Assembly (NCBI GenBank): GCA_037444305.1
Contig: JBBIMP010000069.1
Coordinates: 1 to 15,373, forward strand
Origin: JBBIMP01 sp037444305
Lineage (GTDB): Bacteria > Acidobacteriota > UBA6911
Length of the DNA: 15,373 nucleotides
Direction of reading: 5' to 3'
Shown: one piece after another, positions 6,493 through 14,262 of the stretch
How the letters are laid out: each line of letters begins with the position of its first letter
Position numbering within the stretch: position 1 is the first letter of the stretch
Notes under the pieces: model-generated
The model's database searches: none
What the model saw: only the letters and a program-made list of their open reading frames with translations
Told to the model about the DNA's origin: nothing
Position numbers and translations under genes: made by a program

Positions 6493-8901
6493 GTGCCGAT
6501 ATCATCCGGCTTCAGCGTGGATGAAAATCTCCTCAAGGCCAGGACCGACCTCGACCTCCGGCCGGAGTCCGCCGACCCGGAATCCCCCGTCATCGTGAAG
6601 GACCCGATTACGAAGCGGTTCTACCGCTTCACCGCAGTGCAGGCCGACGTCCTGCGGTCGATGGATGGGAAGACTTCCCCCGCCGCCATCGCGCAGACGG
6701 TCTCCGCCGCACGGTCGACGGAGGTCACCGAAGCCCAGGTGAAGGAGTTCACCGGAAAACTGCTCTCGCTGCTGCTGCTCGATCACACCGCATGCTGGGC
6801 GAGGCTGGAAAAGGCCGGCAGGCGGAAGAAGCGGCTCATCGAGAATCTCCTCGCCGTCAAGATCTTCACCTTCAACCCGGATGCGCTCCTGACGCGGCTC
6901 GAGCGCCGGCTGCGGTTCGCCTTCAGCCCGCTGTTTGCCTGGTTCGTTGCCGGCACGGTTTTTGCGGCGCTCGCGGTGTCGATCCTGAACTGGGAGTCGC
7001 TCTTTTTCAGTCTCGGGAAGCTCTTCACCCTCTACTCCATCCCGCTGATCGTGGTAGTGGCGTTCGCCGTGATGACCATCCACGAGTTCGGACACGGCGT
7101 GGCGCTGAAGCACTACGGCGGCAAGGTGGAGGAGATGGGGCTGATGGTGATGTACTTCATTCCCGCTTTCTACTGCAACCTGAACGACGCCTGGATGCTG
7201 AAAAAGCGCGAGCGGCTGCGGGTGACGTTCGCCGGCGGGTACGTGCAGTTTCTCGTCTGGGCGCTGGCGACGCTGCTGTGGCGTCTGCTGGCTCAGGAGA
7301 CGTTCGCCAGCCGCGTCTGCCTGGTCGCGATCGCGTTCGCGGGCATCCAGACGCTGTTCAATTTCAACCCGCTCATCCGGCTGGACGGCTATTACCTGCT
7401 GAGCGACTGGCTCGGGATTCCCAATCTGCGGGCGAAGGCATTCTCCCACCTGGGGCACAAATTGAAAGCCCTGGCGGCGGGATCCGCCACGGTGCGGCCG
7501 GCGGCGGCAGGTCCCAGGGAGAGGCGGATTTACTTTTACTACGGCACCGCCGCCTTTCTGTTCACTGCGGCGCTTCTATGGGTTATGCTCGGGCGGTTGG
7601 GCGGCTGGATGGTCCGGGAGTACCGGACGTGGGGCGCGGTGGCATTCGTTGTCCTGTGCCTGATGCTGATCCCGGCGCACGGCGGGCCGAAGGAGCCGCC
7701 GGCGGCGAAGATGCCCAAAGGAGCGGCGTTGAGACTGAAGAAGCTTCCGCAGATCCTGATCGTCCTGGCCGTGCTTGCAGCCGCGGGCTTCATCCCGTGG
7801 GAGCTTAAGGTTGCCGGCGATTTCACGATCCAGCCGCAGAAGGAAGTTTCGGTGACGCCGCAGGTGGACGGCACGCTGAAGTCGATCCGCGTGGACGAGG
7901 GGGATGCGGTCAGGGCCGGGGACATGCTGGCCGAGCTGCAGAACCTGAAGCTGAACGACGAGTACGAGAACACGAAAGGCGAACTCGCCTCCATGCGTGC
8001 CGCCCTGGACCTGCTGCATGCCGGGACGCGGCCGGAGGAGATCGAGCGGGCGCGGAGGACCGTCGAAACGAAGCGCGCCGAGCTGACCAACGCGATGCGC
8101 GTCGAGCAGGAACGGCTGGTGCTGATGGACACGGTGGCCAAGCGCGAGGCGGAGCTGGCCAACGCGAAAACGATGCACGAGCGCAGCCAGAAGCTGCTGG
8201 CGCAGGGGCTGATCGCGAAGAACGAGGCCGACCGGGACCAGACGGCGTATGAAGTCCGCCGGCGCGAGCTGGCCGAGGCGCGCGGGCAGTTGAACGTGCT
8301 CGAGGAGCGGACCGACCGGACGATCCAGGTGAAGCGCAAAGAGCTGGAGCAGGCGCAGAGCGAGCTGAAGATCCTGGAGGCCGGGTCGCGCAAGGAGTCG
8401 ATCCGCGCCGTGGAGGCGGACGTTTCGAAGCTGGAGGAAAAGCTGAACATCCTGACGCAGCAGCTGGAGCACCTTACGGTGCGCAGCCCGATCGACGGGG
8501 TGGTCGCGACGCCTTACCTGCGGAACCGCATCGGCGAGTACGTGGAGCGCGGGAGCGGGTTCTGCAAGATCGTGGACGTGGCGCGCGTCGGCGTGGACAT
8601 GCCGGTGCCGGAGAAGGAGATCGCCGACGTGCGGGCCGGCGCGCTGATCCTGCTGAAGGCGCGGGGGTATCCGAAGCGTTCGTTCCAGGCGAGGGTGAAG
8701 AGCATATCGCCGGTGGCGTTCGAGAGCGGCGGCGAGCGGAAGGTGACGATCCAGGGGGAACTGGACAACACCGAGGGGATTTTGCGTCCCGGGATGACGG
8801 GGGTCGGGAAGATCCTGTGCGGCCGCAGGACCATCGCCGAGCTTGTCACCCGCCGCGGGGTCCGCTGGCTCCGCACCGAGTTCTGGGAGTATCTCCCTTA
8901 A
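6493..8901 (+). CDS. PqqD-like / M50 (site-2 protease type) / HlyD fusion membrane protein
   Basis: An 802-aa fusion. Residues about 20-100 look like a PqqD/RRE-type winged-helix region (VIVKDPITKRFYRFTAVQADVL). About 130-400 hold several membrane helices with the M50 zinc motif HEFGH (197-201) and the second motif RLDGYY (Asp298). After another membrane segment (about 420-437) comes an HlyD-type adaptor: a lipoyl half-motif from residue 457 (QVDGTLKSIRVDEGD), a long coiled-coil hairpin (about 490-655), the second half-motif VRSPIDGVVATP (663-674) and a beta-barrel region. Such fusions are usually annotated as HlyD-family efflux adaptors and occur with peptide export or maturation systems. 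No ABC transporter lies next to it. GTG at 6493 or GTG at 6517 could be the start; neither has a good ribosome site, and an in-frame stop at 6478 limits the N-terminus. Confidence 0.85.
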   Translation: MPISSGFSVDENLLKARTDLDLRPESADPESPVIVKDPITKRFYRFTAVQADVLRSMDGKTSPAAIAQTVSAARSTEVTEAQVKEFTGKLLSLLLLDHTACWARLEKAGRRKKRLIENLLAVKIFTFNPDALLTRLERRLRFAFSPLFAWFVAGTVFAALAVSILNWESLFFSLGKLFTLYSIPLIVVVAFAVMTIHEFGHGVALKHYGGKVEEMGLMVMYFIPAFYCNLNDAWMLKKRERLRVTFAGGYVQFLVWALATLLWRLLAQETFASRVCLVAIAFAGIQTLFNFNPLIRLDGYYLLSDWLGIPNLRAKAFSHLGHKLKALAAGSATVRPAAAGPRERRIYFYYGTAAFLFTAALLWVMLGRLGGWMVREYRTWGAVAFVVLCLMLIPAHGGPKEPPAAKMPKGAALRLKKLPQILIVLAVLAAAGFIPWELKVAGDFTIQPQKEVSVTPQVDGTLKSIRVDEGDAVRAGDMLAELQNLKLNDEYENTKGELASMRAALDLLHAGTRPEEIERARRTVETKRAELTNAMRVEQERLVLMDTVAKREAELANAKTMHERSQKLLAQGLIAKNEADRDQTAYEVRRRELAEARGQLNVLEERTDRTIQVKRKELEQAQSELKILEAGSRKESIRAVEADVSKLEEKLNILTQQLEHLTVRSPIDGVVATPYLRNRIGEYVERGSGFCKIVDVARVGVDMPVPEKEIADVRAGALILLKARGYPKRSFQARVKSISPVAFESGGERKVTIQGELDNTEGILRPGMTGVGKILCGRRTIAELVTRRGVRWLRTEFWEYLP

Positions 8902-8908
8902 AACCACC

Positions 8909-8964
8909 TGCCACAGATTTCACGGATTTCACGAATGTCCGTGTAATCCGTGAAATCTGTGGCA
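8909..8964. repeat. Nonamer palindrome copy 4 (variant, perfect 20-bp stem)
   Basis: TGCCACAGATTTCACGGATT (8909-8928) pairs without mismatch with 8945-8964. The centre continues with CACG/CGTG. The units are CACAGATTT, CACGGATTT and CACGAATGT, a diverged sequence whose two arms still match, which points to conversion between arms or selection on pairing. It lies between the convergent M50-HlyD and TIR genes, a terminator-like position. Confidence 0.92.
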
Positions 8965-8971
8965 AAGGCCT

Positions 8972-9790
8972 TTATTCTGTCTCGAAGATTTCGAGTTTGT
9001 CGGGAGGGGCATGGGGCTCGAAGACCTCGCCGAAGCCGATGAACTCGGGCAGCGGGCTGCGCAGGACCACGTAGGCGCTCTCGGTCGGCGACAGGAAGTT
9101 CCCCGCCCCGAACCACGAGATCTCGCATCCCTCGTGCTTGCCGCTCCCCCAGATCTCGTTCAGCCGTATCGGCAGGATCCGCTTTCCTCCGGCCGGTCCC
9201 TGTCCCCATTGAACAGGTTCGACCCCCTCCGGCAGGGCAAACCGCCAGTAGTCGATGCCTCCTTCCGCCGGATGGACCTCGATGGCCGTGTGGGCCGGAT
9301 TGCCGCCAAATTCCGGGTGCACAGCCCAGACATACCGGAGTTCGAGTTTGGTGGGGGCGATATTGGAGCGGATCAGGAGCGCGGAGCTGACCATCTGCCT
9401 CCAGCTGGGATCCGAAAGCGGAATACAGAAGCGGACTCTCAGAGGTTCGGGGAGGTCTTCCTCTTTCACCCCGTGCAGAAGCGCAAGAACCGGGAACTCC
9501 ATTCCCCTTTCCTTGAGCACCTTCGCGACAGTGACCCGAAGTTCCTCCACCCACCGCTTGCGCATCAGGCTGCGCGGCGTGACGATGAAGCCCCAGCCGC
9601 GTATGTCTTTTTCGAGGATCTTGGCGCTCAGCTGGTCCCAGAGGCTGATTTCCGCCATCATCCGGACGGAGTCATAAACGGCTTCCACCTCGCCGCCGGT
9701 GAACTGGCGCACCTGCCCGCCGAACTCGGTTTCGGGGAAGTCGATCCAGGGGTAGGTAATCCAGACGATCGGGGCTTTTTCGCCGGTCAT
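8972..9790 (-). CDS. Stand-alone TIR-like domain protein with a C-terminal domain of unknown function
   Basis: A 272-aa soluble protein. Residues about 6-130 resemble a TIR domain: opening strand and loop PIVWITYPWID, a helix containing LWDQLSAKILEKDI, the strand GFIVTPRSLMRKRWVEEL, and a later strand FPVLALLHGV followed by EEDLP. In catalytic TIRs a Glu after the conserved Trp cleaves NAD+; here Trp80 is followed by Glu82 and Glu83, one residue off the usual W+4 spacing, so NADase activity is possible but unproven. Residues about 140-272 look beta-rich and match nothing I know. TIR proteins in bacteria often act in phage defence, but no partner (SIR2, prokaryotic Argonaute, ThsA-like or CD-NTase) is in this window. 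The ribosome site is weak. It is divergent from the DUF218 gene. Confidence 0.62.
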   Translation of the reverse strand: MTGEKAPIVWITYPWIDFPETEFGGQVRQFTGGEVEAVYDSVRMMAEISLWDQLSAKILEKDIRGWGFIVTPRSLMRKRWVEELRVTVAKVLKERGMEFPVLALLHGVKEEDLPEPLRVRFCIPLSDPSWRQMVSSALLIRSNIAPTKLELRYVWAVHPEFGGNPAHTAIEVHPAEGGIDYWRFALPEGVEPVQWGQGPAGGKRILPIRLNEIWGSGKHEGCEISWFGAGNFLSPTESAYVVLRSPLPEFIGFGEVFEPHAPPDKLEIFETE

Positions 9791-9898
9791 GGTGTCTCGT
9801 TTCGCAGTCCTCTCCCCACATATTAGCTTATCGTCTTGCCGCTTGCCCGAATTAGCAATGTGTTATTCTGCGGGAAACCTTGCATGCAATGGGGGCTC

Positions 9899-10456
9899 AT
9901 GGGGCTTGCGGAGCGCATTTCCGGCTTTTTGAACATCGGGGAGGCGCCGCGTCCGGCGGACTGCATTTTCGTCCTGGCGGGGCGGCAGGAACGGAAGGTT
10001 TACGGCGTCGACCTGTGGAGGAAGGGCCTGGCGCCTGAGCTTATTCTGAGCGTGGGGCGGTTCGAGTGGCGGAGGTTTTACGGGTTGGACCTGCCGGGGG
10101 ACGGGGGCTTGTTGAAGCTGGTGGAGGCTACGCCGCCGGTGAGAAGGCATTTTTTTGTTAAATTCGGTCCAAAGGGTGAGGAGGCTGTTTTGACACCGGT
10201 CCGGCGGCTTGGGACAATGACGGAGGCGCGGGAGCTAGCGAAGTATCTTGATGGTCAGGGATTGCGGTCAATGATGGTGGTTTCGACCTCGATCCACCTC
10301 CGCCGGGTGTCGTTGGCTTTCCGGAGAGCCTTCAAGGGATCTGGGCTAGAGCTGTCGTTCGTCGCCGTCCCCGAAAGCCTCTCCAAGCCACCCTTACCCC
10401 TCTACCAAGAATTAATCAAATACATCGGATATTATCTTTTAAGTTATTATAAATAA
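9899..10456 (+). CDS. YdcF/DUF218 (ElyC/SanA-type) family protein
   Basis: A 185-aa product with the DUF218 pattern: ADCIFVLAGRQERKVYGVDL near the N-terminus, then the strand ELILSVG, a Thr-Glu-Ala motif TMTEARELAKYL, and MVVSTSIHLRRVSLAFRRAF, the usual 'TS-H-RRA' element. The family includes SanA and ElyC, linked to envelope integrity, but the biochemical role is mostly unknown. Members often carry N-terminal membrane helices; this one has none. ATG at 9899 has a GGGGG stretch 5 nt upstream; ATG at 9884 or TTG at 9836 are in-frame alternatives. It is less GC-rich at its 3' end than the neighbouring genes. It ends 5 nt before half-palindrome copy 5. Confidence 0.78.
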   Translation: MGLAERISGFLNIGEAPRPADCIFVLAGRQERKVYGVDLWRKGLAPELILSVGRFEWRRFYGLDLPGDGGLLKLVEATPPVRRHFFVKFGPKGEEAVLTPVRRLGTMTEARELAKYLDGQGLRSMMVVSTSIHLRRVSLAFRRAFKGSGLELSFVAVPESLSKPPLPLYQELIKYIGYYLLSYYK

Positions 10457-10461
10457 GTGAT

Positions 10462-10480
10462 AATTCGTGTAATTCGTGGC
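10462..10480. repeat. Nonamer repeat copy 5, one arm only
   Basis: AATTCGTGTAATTCGTGGC, two right-arm units with no left arm, lies 5 nt after the DUF218 stop and 13 nt before the ribosome site of the glycosidase gene. Like copy 3 it cannot form the family hairpin. Confidence 0.75.
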
Positions 10481-10506
10481 GAAGTTCCGTTTAGGGAGGT
10501 ACCTCA

Positions 10507-12600
10507 ATGATCGCTCGAATCATAATGGGTCTTCTCATTCTGACCGCCTTCGCGCTCCTGGCTCCAGCTCCCGAAAAGGTCTCCTATCCCGTTGGGCCGA
10601 TGGAGCCGGTGCCGGCGATCCGCCAGCGCCCCGAATGGAACCGCTTCGTCATCCTGCTGTGGCAGTGGCAGAACGACGTCCGCCGAGACCTGGCACTGTA
10701 CAAAGAAGCAGGCCTCCACGGCTTCCACATCGACTACGGCGCCGGCAAGGAGGACCTGGTCCGACTCTCGCTCAAGGAAAAATTTCCCTACTACGTCGAC
10801 CACGCCGCCGGCAAGGGAATCCTTTATCTCCGCAGCAGCCTTCGTCCGCAGGTAACCGGAAAACGGGACCTCCTCGTCCGCCCCTTCAGCCTCGCTGACC
10901 CGGACACAATTGCCGCGCTGAAGGACGAGCTCCGCGCCAACATCGGGGTCACGAAAAAGGGCCTGGTCTACGCCTACGCCTTCGACGACGAAATATCTCT
11001 TGGCTCGTTCAACACTCCCGCCGAGGTGGACGTTCACCCCAGATCGGTCGCCTGGTACCGCGCGTGGCTCTCCGCCCGCTACGGGACCATCGCCCGCCTG
11101 AACGAAGCCTGGGGTGCATCCTATGCATCCTTCGATGCGGTTCAGCCCGTGAGTTTCGAGGATGTCCGCAGGAGCGCCTCGGGACCGCCTTTTTCGAACT
11201 GGAACCTTTCCCGCTGGATGGAGTGGCGGCACTTCATGGACTACCAGTTCGCCCAGGCGCTGGCCGACCTGACGCGCTACGCCAACAGGCAGGATCCGAA
11301 AATTCCGGCCGGCTTTGTCGGCGGCCAGCAGCCGTCGGCTTATGGGGGATACGACTATTCCCTCCTCTCCCGGTCCGTCCAATGGATGGAAGGCTACGAC
11401 GACCTCCTGCGATCCTTCTGGAACCGCCCCCGGCGGCCGCACGTCCGGACGCTCTTTCTCGGCAGCTCCGCAAAGCGGAATTCCTGGATGCTCTGGGAGC
11501 GGCTGGCGCACGGCCACCAGGCGACGATCGCCTGGCCCGAAGGCTGGATGCGGGACAACCCGGCAACCGGCAGGCGCGAGCTTTCTCCCCGGGTGCGGGA
11601 GCTGATCCCCACATTCAAGGAGGTCCAGGGTCCGACTGGGGAATTCATCCTGAATCCGGATACCTACCTCGACACGGATCCTATAGGGCTTTACTACTCC
11701 CACCCGAGCATCCGGGCGGGCTGGGCGATTGACGCGATCCCGCACGGCAGCACCTGGCCGAACCGGTCCTCGAGCCTGGACGACGACAACCTGACGTCGG
11801 GCTGGCTGCGCCGGTCCTGGGGCAGGCTGCTGCGGGATCTCGGGTACCAGTATGAACACATCAGCTACCTGGACGTACAGGAGGGGAAAATAGACCTTCC
11901 GAAGCGGTTCAAGGTCATCATCCTGCCCCAGACGATCGCGCTTTCGGACCGTGAGGCTGCGGCTCTGAGGCAGTTTGTGGCGCAGGGGGGCGTGCTTGTC
12001 GCCGATTCCCTTTGCGGCCTGCTGACCGAAACCGGCAGGGGGCGGAAGGAGGGTGTGCTGGACGGCCTGTTCGGCGTGACGCGGGACGAGTCGAAGGGCT
12101 ATCTGAACGGCAAGGTGCTGACGGAGATCGACGGCGAGTTGTACAACCGGCCGCTGCCGGAGAGGCTGCACGCATACGAGGGCGCGCTGAAGCGCGGGGC
12201 GATGGTCATTCACGAACGGGGGACGATTACGCCGACAAGTGCCGGGAAAGCAATCTATCTCAATCTGACTCCGGCGGCTTACGACCACTTCCCCTATCGA
12301 AGCGGAGAATTGGGACGACGGTGGCGGGAGTTGGTCGGCAAGATCTTGAAAAATGCCGGCCTGGCGCCGCGGGTGGAGATTCTGGGGGCGGACGGCAAGC
12401 CGGAGCCCTGGGTGGAGTCGCTTCTGTGGCGGAACGGCAATAGGTACTGTCTGGCGATCCTGAAAAATCCCTCGCCCGGCTCGGAAGAGATGCTGGAAGG
12501 TCCAACGCTGACGCTTCGCATCCGATCAATCCTCTCGCCCGAAATCACCCTCCCCTTCAAACCCTGGGAGGCGATCCTGCATCTGATCGAATCCCCGTAA
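10507..12600 (+). CDS. Secreted GH42-like glycoside hydrolase (beta-galactosidase type)
   Basis: A 697-aa product with an N-terminal signal sequence or anchor (MIARIIMGLLILTAFALLAP). A TIM-barrel-like domain (about 40-400) carries the GH42 hallmark WLSARYGTIARLNEAWG (Asn199, Glu200, Trp202). YAFDDEISLG upstream places Glu162 where GH42 enzymes have the acid/base Glu of N-E-Y-G; an Asp replaces the usual Asn. A second domain (about 468-500 onward: VIILPQTIALSDREAAALRQFVAQGG) is the flavodoxin/amidotransferase-like trimerisation domain of GH42. The C-terminal part is beta-rich. It probably cleaves beta-galactosides or related glycans outside the cytoplasm; substrate unknown. ATG at 10507 follows AGGGAGGT (10493-10500) by 6 nt. 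Confidence 0.78.
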   Translation: MIARIIMGLLILTAFALLAPAPEKVSYPVGPMEPVPAIRQRPEWNRFVILLWQWQNDVRRDLALYKEAGLHGFHIDYGAGKEDLVRLSLKEKFPYYVDHAAGKGILYLRSSLRPQVTGKRDLLVRPFSLADPDTIAALKDELRANIGVTKKGLVYAYAFDDEISLGSFNTPAEVDVHPRSVAWYRAWLSARYGTIARLNEAWGASYASFDAVQPVSFEDVRRSASGPPFSNWNLSRWMEWRHFMDYQFAQALADLTRYANRQDPKIPAGFVGGQQPSAYGGYDYSLLSRSVQWMEGYDDLLRSFWNRPRRPHVRTLFLGSSAKRNSWMLWERLAHGHQATIAWPEGWMRDNPATGRRELSPRVRELIPTFKEVQGPTGEFILNPDTYLDTDPIGLYYSHPSIRAGWAIDAIPHGSTWPNRSSSLDDDNLTSGWLRRSWGRLLRDLGYQYEHISYLDVQEGKIDLPKRFKVIILPQTIALSDREAAALRQFVAQGGVLVADSLCGLLTETGRGRKEGVLDGLFGVTRDESKGYLNGKVLTEIDGELYNRPLPERLHAYEGALKRGAMVIHERGTITPTSAGKAIYLNLTPAAYDHFPYRSGELGRRWRELVGKILKNAGLAPRVEILGADGKPEPWVESLLWRNGNRYCLAILKNPSPGSEEMLEGPTLTLRIRSILSPEITLPFKPWEAILHLIESP

Positions 12601-12611
12601 GACAAAAGGCA

Positions 12612-12675
12612 GCCACGAATTCCACGAATTTCACAAATCATAAAATATTTTTGTGGAATTCGTGGAATTCGTGGC
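12612..12675. repeat. Nonamer palindrome copy 6 (longest, 26-bp stem)
   Basis: The arm 12612-12637 (GCCACGAATTCCACGAATTT then CACAAA) pairs with 12650-12675 over 26 bp with one G-T pair and a 12-nt AT-rich loop (TCATAAAATATT). It lies 11 nt after the glycosidase stop and 36 nt before the small membrane protein. It has the most uniform units of the six copies. Confidence 0.93.
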
Positions 12676-12711
12676 AAAGTCTCTACAACTTGGCCTACGG
12701 AGGGTTGCTCC

Positions 12712-12909
12712 ATGAAGATCTACGCGATCGCCTCTCAGCTTTTTCTCGGACTCGCGCTGTTGGGATTTCTGGGATGGATCTACGGCAGGTTCCAGGGCAC
12801 AGCCGTTATAGGAGTTTCCTACGAAGGATTCCTCCTGCTGACCAACACCGCCCTGATGTTCGTCATCGCCATCGCCCTTGTGGGACTGGTGATGGCTCAC
12901 AAGAAGTAA
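12712..12909 (+). CDS. Small two-helix membrane protein, unknown function
   Basis: A 65-aa product with two predicted membrane helices (about 5-24 and 40-61), a short loop containing YGRFQGTAVIGVSYEG, and the C-terminus HKK, suggesting both ends face the cytoplasm. A good GGAGGG site (12699-12704) precedes ATG at 12712 by 7 nt, which supports it as a real gene despite its size. It ends 16 nt before the TTG start of the glycosyltransferase, so the two probably share a transcript. I do not recognise a family. It may be an accessory subunit for the neighbouring glycan enzymes, which is a guess from position. Confidence 0.7.
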   Translation: MKIYAIASQLFLGLALLGFLGWIYGRFQGTAVIGVSYEGFLLLTNTALMFVIAIALVGLVMAHKK

Positions 12910-12925
12910 GCGCAGACAGGACGAC

Positions 12926-14110
12926 TTGTCGATCAGGCTCCTGACCTTTACCACTCTATACCCGGACTCCAGCCGTCCCGGCCACGGCATCTTTGTGGAG
13001 ACGCGTTTGCGGCATTTGCTGAAGGCCGGCGGGGTGGAAAGCCGCGTAGTAGCCCCGGTTCCATGGTTCCCTTTGCGCACTTCCGGAGAGTATGGGGCGT
13101 ATGCCCGCGTCCCCCGAAGCGAAACCCGCAACGGAATTCTGGTGGAGCATCCCCGCTACCCGCTGATCCCGAAGGTCGGCATGACGCCGGCGCCGCTCCT
13201 GATGGCGCTGGCGGTCAAGGGGAAGATTCGTGAAATCATCCGGCAGGGCTACGATTTCGACATCATCGACGCGCATTACTTTTACCCGGACGGCGTGGCG
13301 GCGGCGATGATTGGGCGGCAACTGGGCAAGCCGGTGGTAATCACGGCGAGGGGAACCGATCTGAATCTCATCCCGCGGTACTACTGGCCCCGCCGCCAGA
13401 TTCTCTGGGCCGCCCGCAAGGCGGCGGCGCTGATCACGGTCTGCCAGGCGCTCAAAGATGTCCTGACGGGAATGGGTGTGCCGGATGACAAGGTCACGGT
13501 CCTGCGCAATGGCGTCGACCTGGAGCTATTCCGGCCTCCTGATGACCGGGAAGCCCTGCGAAAGGAACTCGGCCTCGAGGGCCCGACGCTTCTCTCGGTC
13601 GGCTATTTGATCCCCAGGAAAGGGCATGATCTCGTCATCAGGGCCTTGGAGATGCTGCGGGGATGGAGCCTTTTGATAGCCGGTGACGGGCCCGATTTGG
13701 GACAACTGAGGCAGCTGGCAGAGGAATTGGGCCTTGCCTCCCGCGTCCGCTTCCTGGGGAGGATCGATCAAGCCGAATTGGTAAGATACTATGGCGCCGC
13801 CGATATGCTGGTACTCGCCTCCGATAGAGAGGGCTGGGCAAATGTGCTGCTGGAATCGATGGCCTGCGGCACGCCTGTTGCGGCAACCCGCATCTGGGGC
13901 ACGCCCGAGGTGGTAGCGGTACCCGAGGCCGGCGTCCTGATCGAGGATAGAACAGCCAAGGGTATAGCGGAAGGCATCATGTGTCTCTCGGGGGCCATGC
14001 CCCACCGAGTAGACACCCGGCGCTATGCAGAGGATTTCAGCTGGGAGGCGACGTCCGCCGGCCAGATAGAAGTGTTTCGAGATTTGCGAGAAAAAAGCGG
14101 AAGTTTTTGA
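12926..14110 (+). CDS. GT4-family glycosyltransferase
   Basis: A 394-aa GT-B fold enzyme that transfers a sugar from a nucleotide donor, probably on the cytoplasmic side of the membrane for polysaccharide or glycolipid synthesis. The N-terminal half begins RLLTFTTLYPDSSRPGHGIFV and includes DIIDAHYFYPDG and ITARGTDLN. The C-terminal half has VLRNGVDLELFRP, SVGYLIPRKGHDLVIRA, LIAGDGPD and the donor-site motif EGWANVLLESMACGTPV with the E-x7-E pair Glu302/Glu310. TTG at 12926 is the start, with only a weak AGG upstream, consistent with coupling to the small membrane gene. Its TGA stop lies inside the -35 box of the next promoter. Similar enzymes occur in exopolysaccharide/exosortase loci, but no exosortase is visible. 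Confidence 0.92.
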   Translation: MSIRLLTFTTLYPDSSRPGHGIFVETRLRHLLKAGGVESRVVAPVPWFPLRTSGEYGAYARVPRSETRNGILVEHPRYPLIPKVGMTPAPLLMALAVKGKIREIIRQGYDFDIIDAHYFYPDGVAAAMIGRQLGKPVVITARGTDLNLIPRYYWPRRQILWAARKAAALITVCQALKDVLTGMGVPDDKVTVLRNGVDLELFRPPDDREALRKELGLEGPTLLSVGYLIPRKGHDLVIRALEMLRGWSLLIAGDGPDLGQLRQLAEELGLASRVRFLGRIDQAELVRYYGAADMLVLASDREGWANVLLESMACGTPVAATRIWGTPEVVAVPEAGVLIEDRTAKGIAEGIMCLSGAMPHRVDTRRYAEDFSWEATSAGQIEVFRDLREKSGSF

Positions 14111-14135
14111 CAAGCGGGGCACGCTTACATATAAT
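14107..14135 (+). promoter_or_regulatory. Consensus sigma70 promoter of the peptide/PqqD/HprK-like operon
   Basis: TTGACA (14107-14112), 17 bp, TATAAT (14130-14135): both boxes perfect and ideally spaced. The -35 box includes the TGA stop of the glycosyltransferase gene. Predicted transcription starts near 14142, giving a leader of about 120 nt before ATG 14263. The leader contains a 6-bp hairpin, CGCCGA/TCGGCG with an ATGA loop (14210-14225). Confidence 0.85.
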
Positions 14136-14262
14136 TTTCTTACCCTCACCGGCCGATGGATATATCAGCACGCCCTAAGCGCTTCGCGTGTCGCCGGTAC
14201 AAATGCATCCGCCGAATGATCGGCGCAGCAAACCCGGGCACCGGCCCCGAAGGAAAACGACC

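Noticed and set aside
8972..9790. Complete antiphage operon around the TIR protein
   Set aside because: The neighbours are an HlyD-type fusion and a DUF218 protein, neither a known defence partner, so only a stand-alone role is suggested.
9836..9869. Promoter for the DUF218 gene (TTGCCC ... TATTCT)
   Set aside because: A 15-bp spacer and poor boxes make it too weak to annotate.
10504..12288. Long minus-strand open frame opposite the glycosidase
   Set aside because: It mirrors the GC-rich third positions of the real gene and shows no domain or ribosome site.
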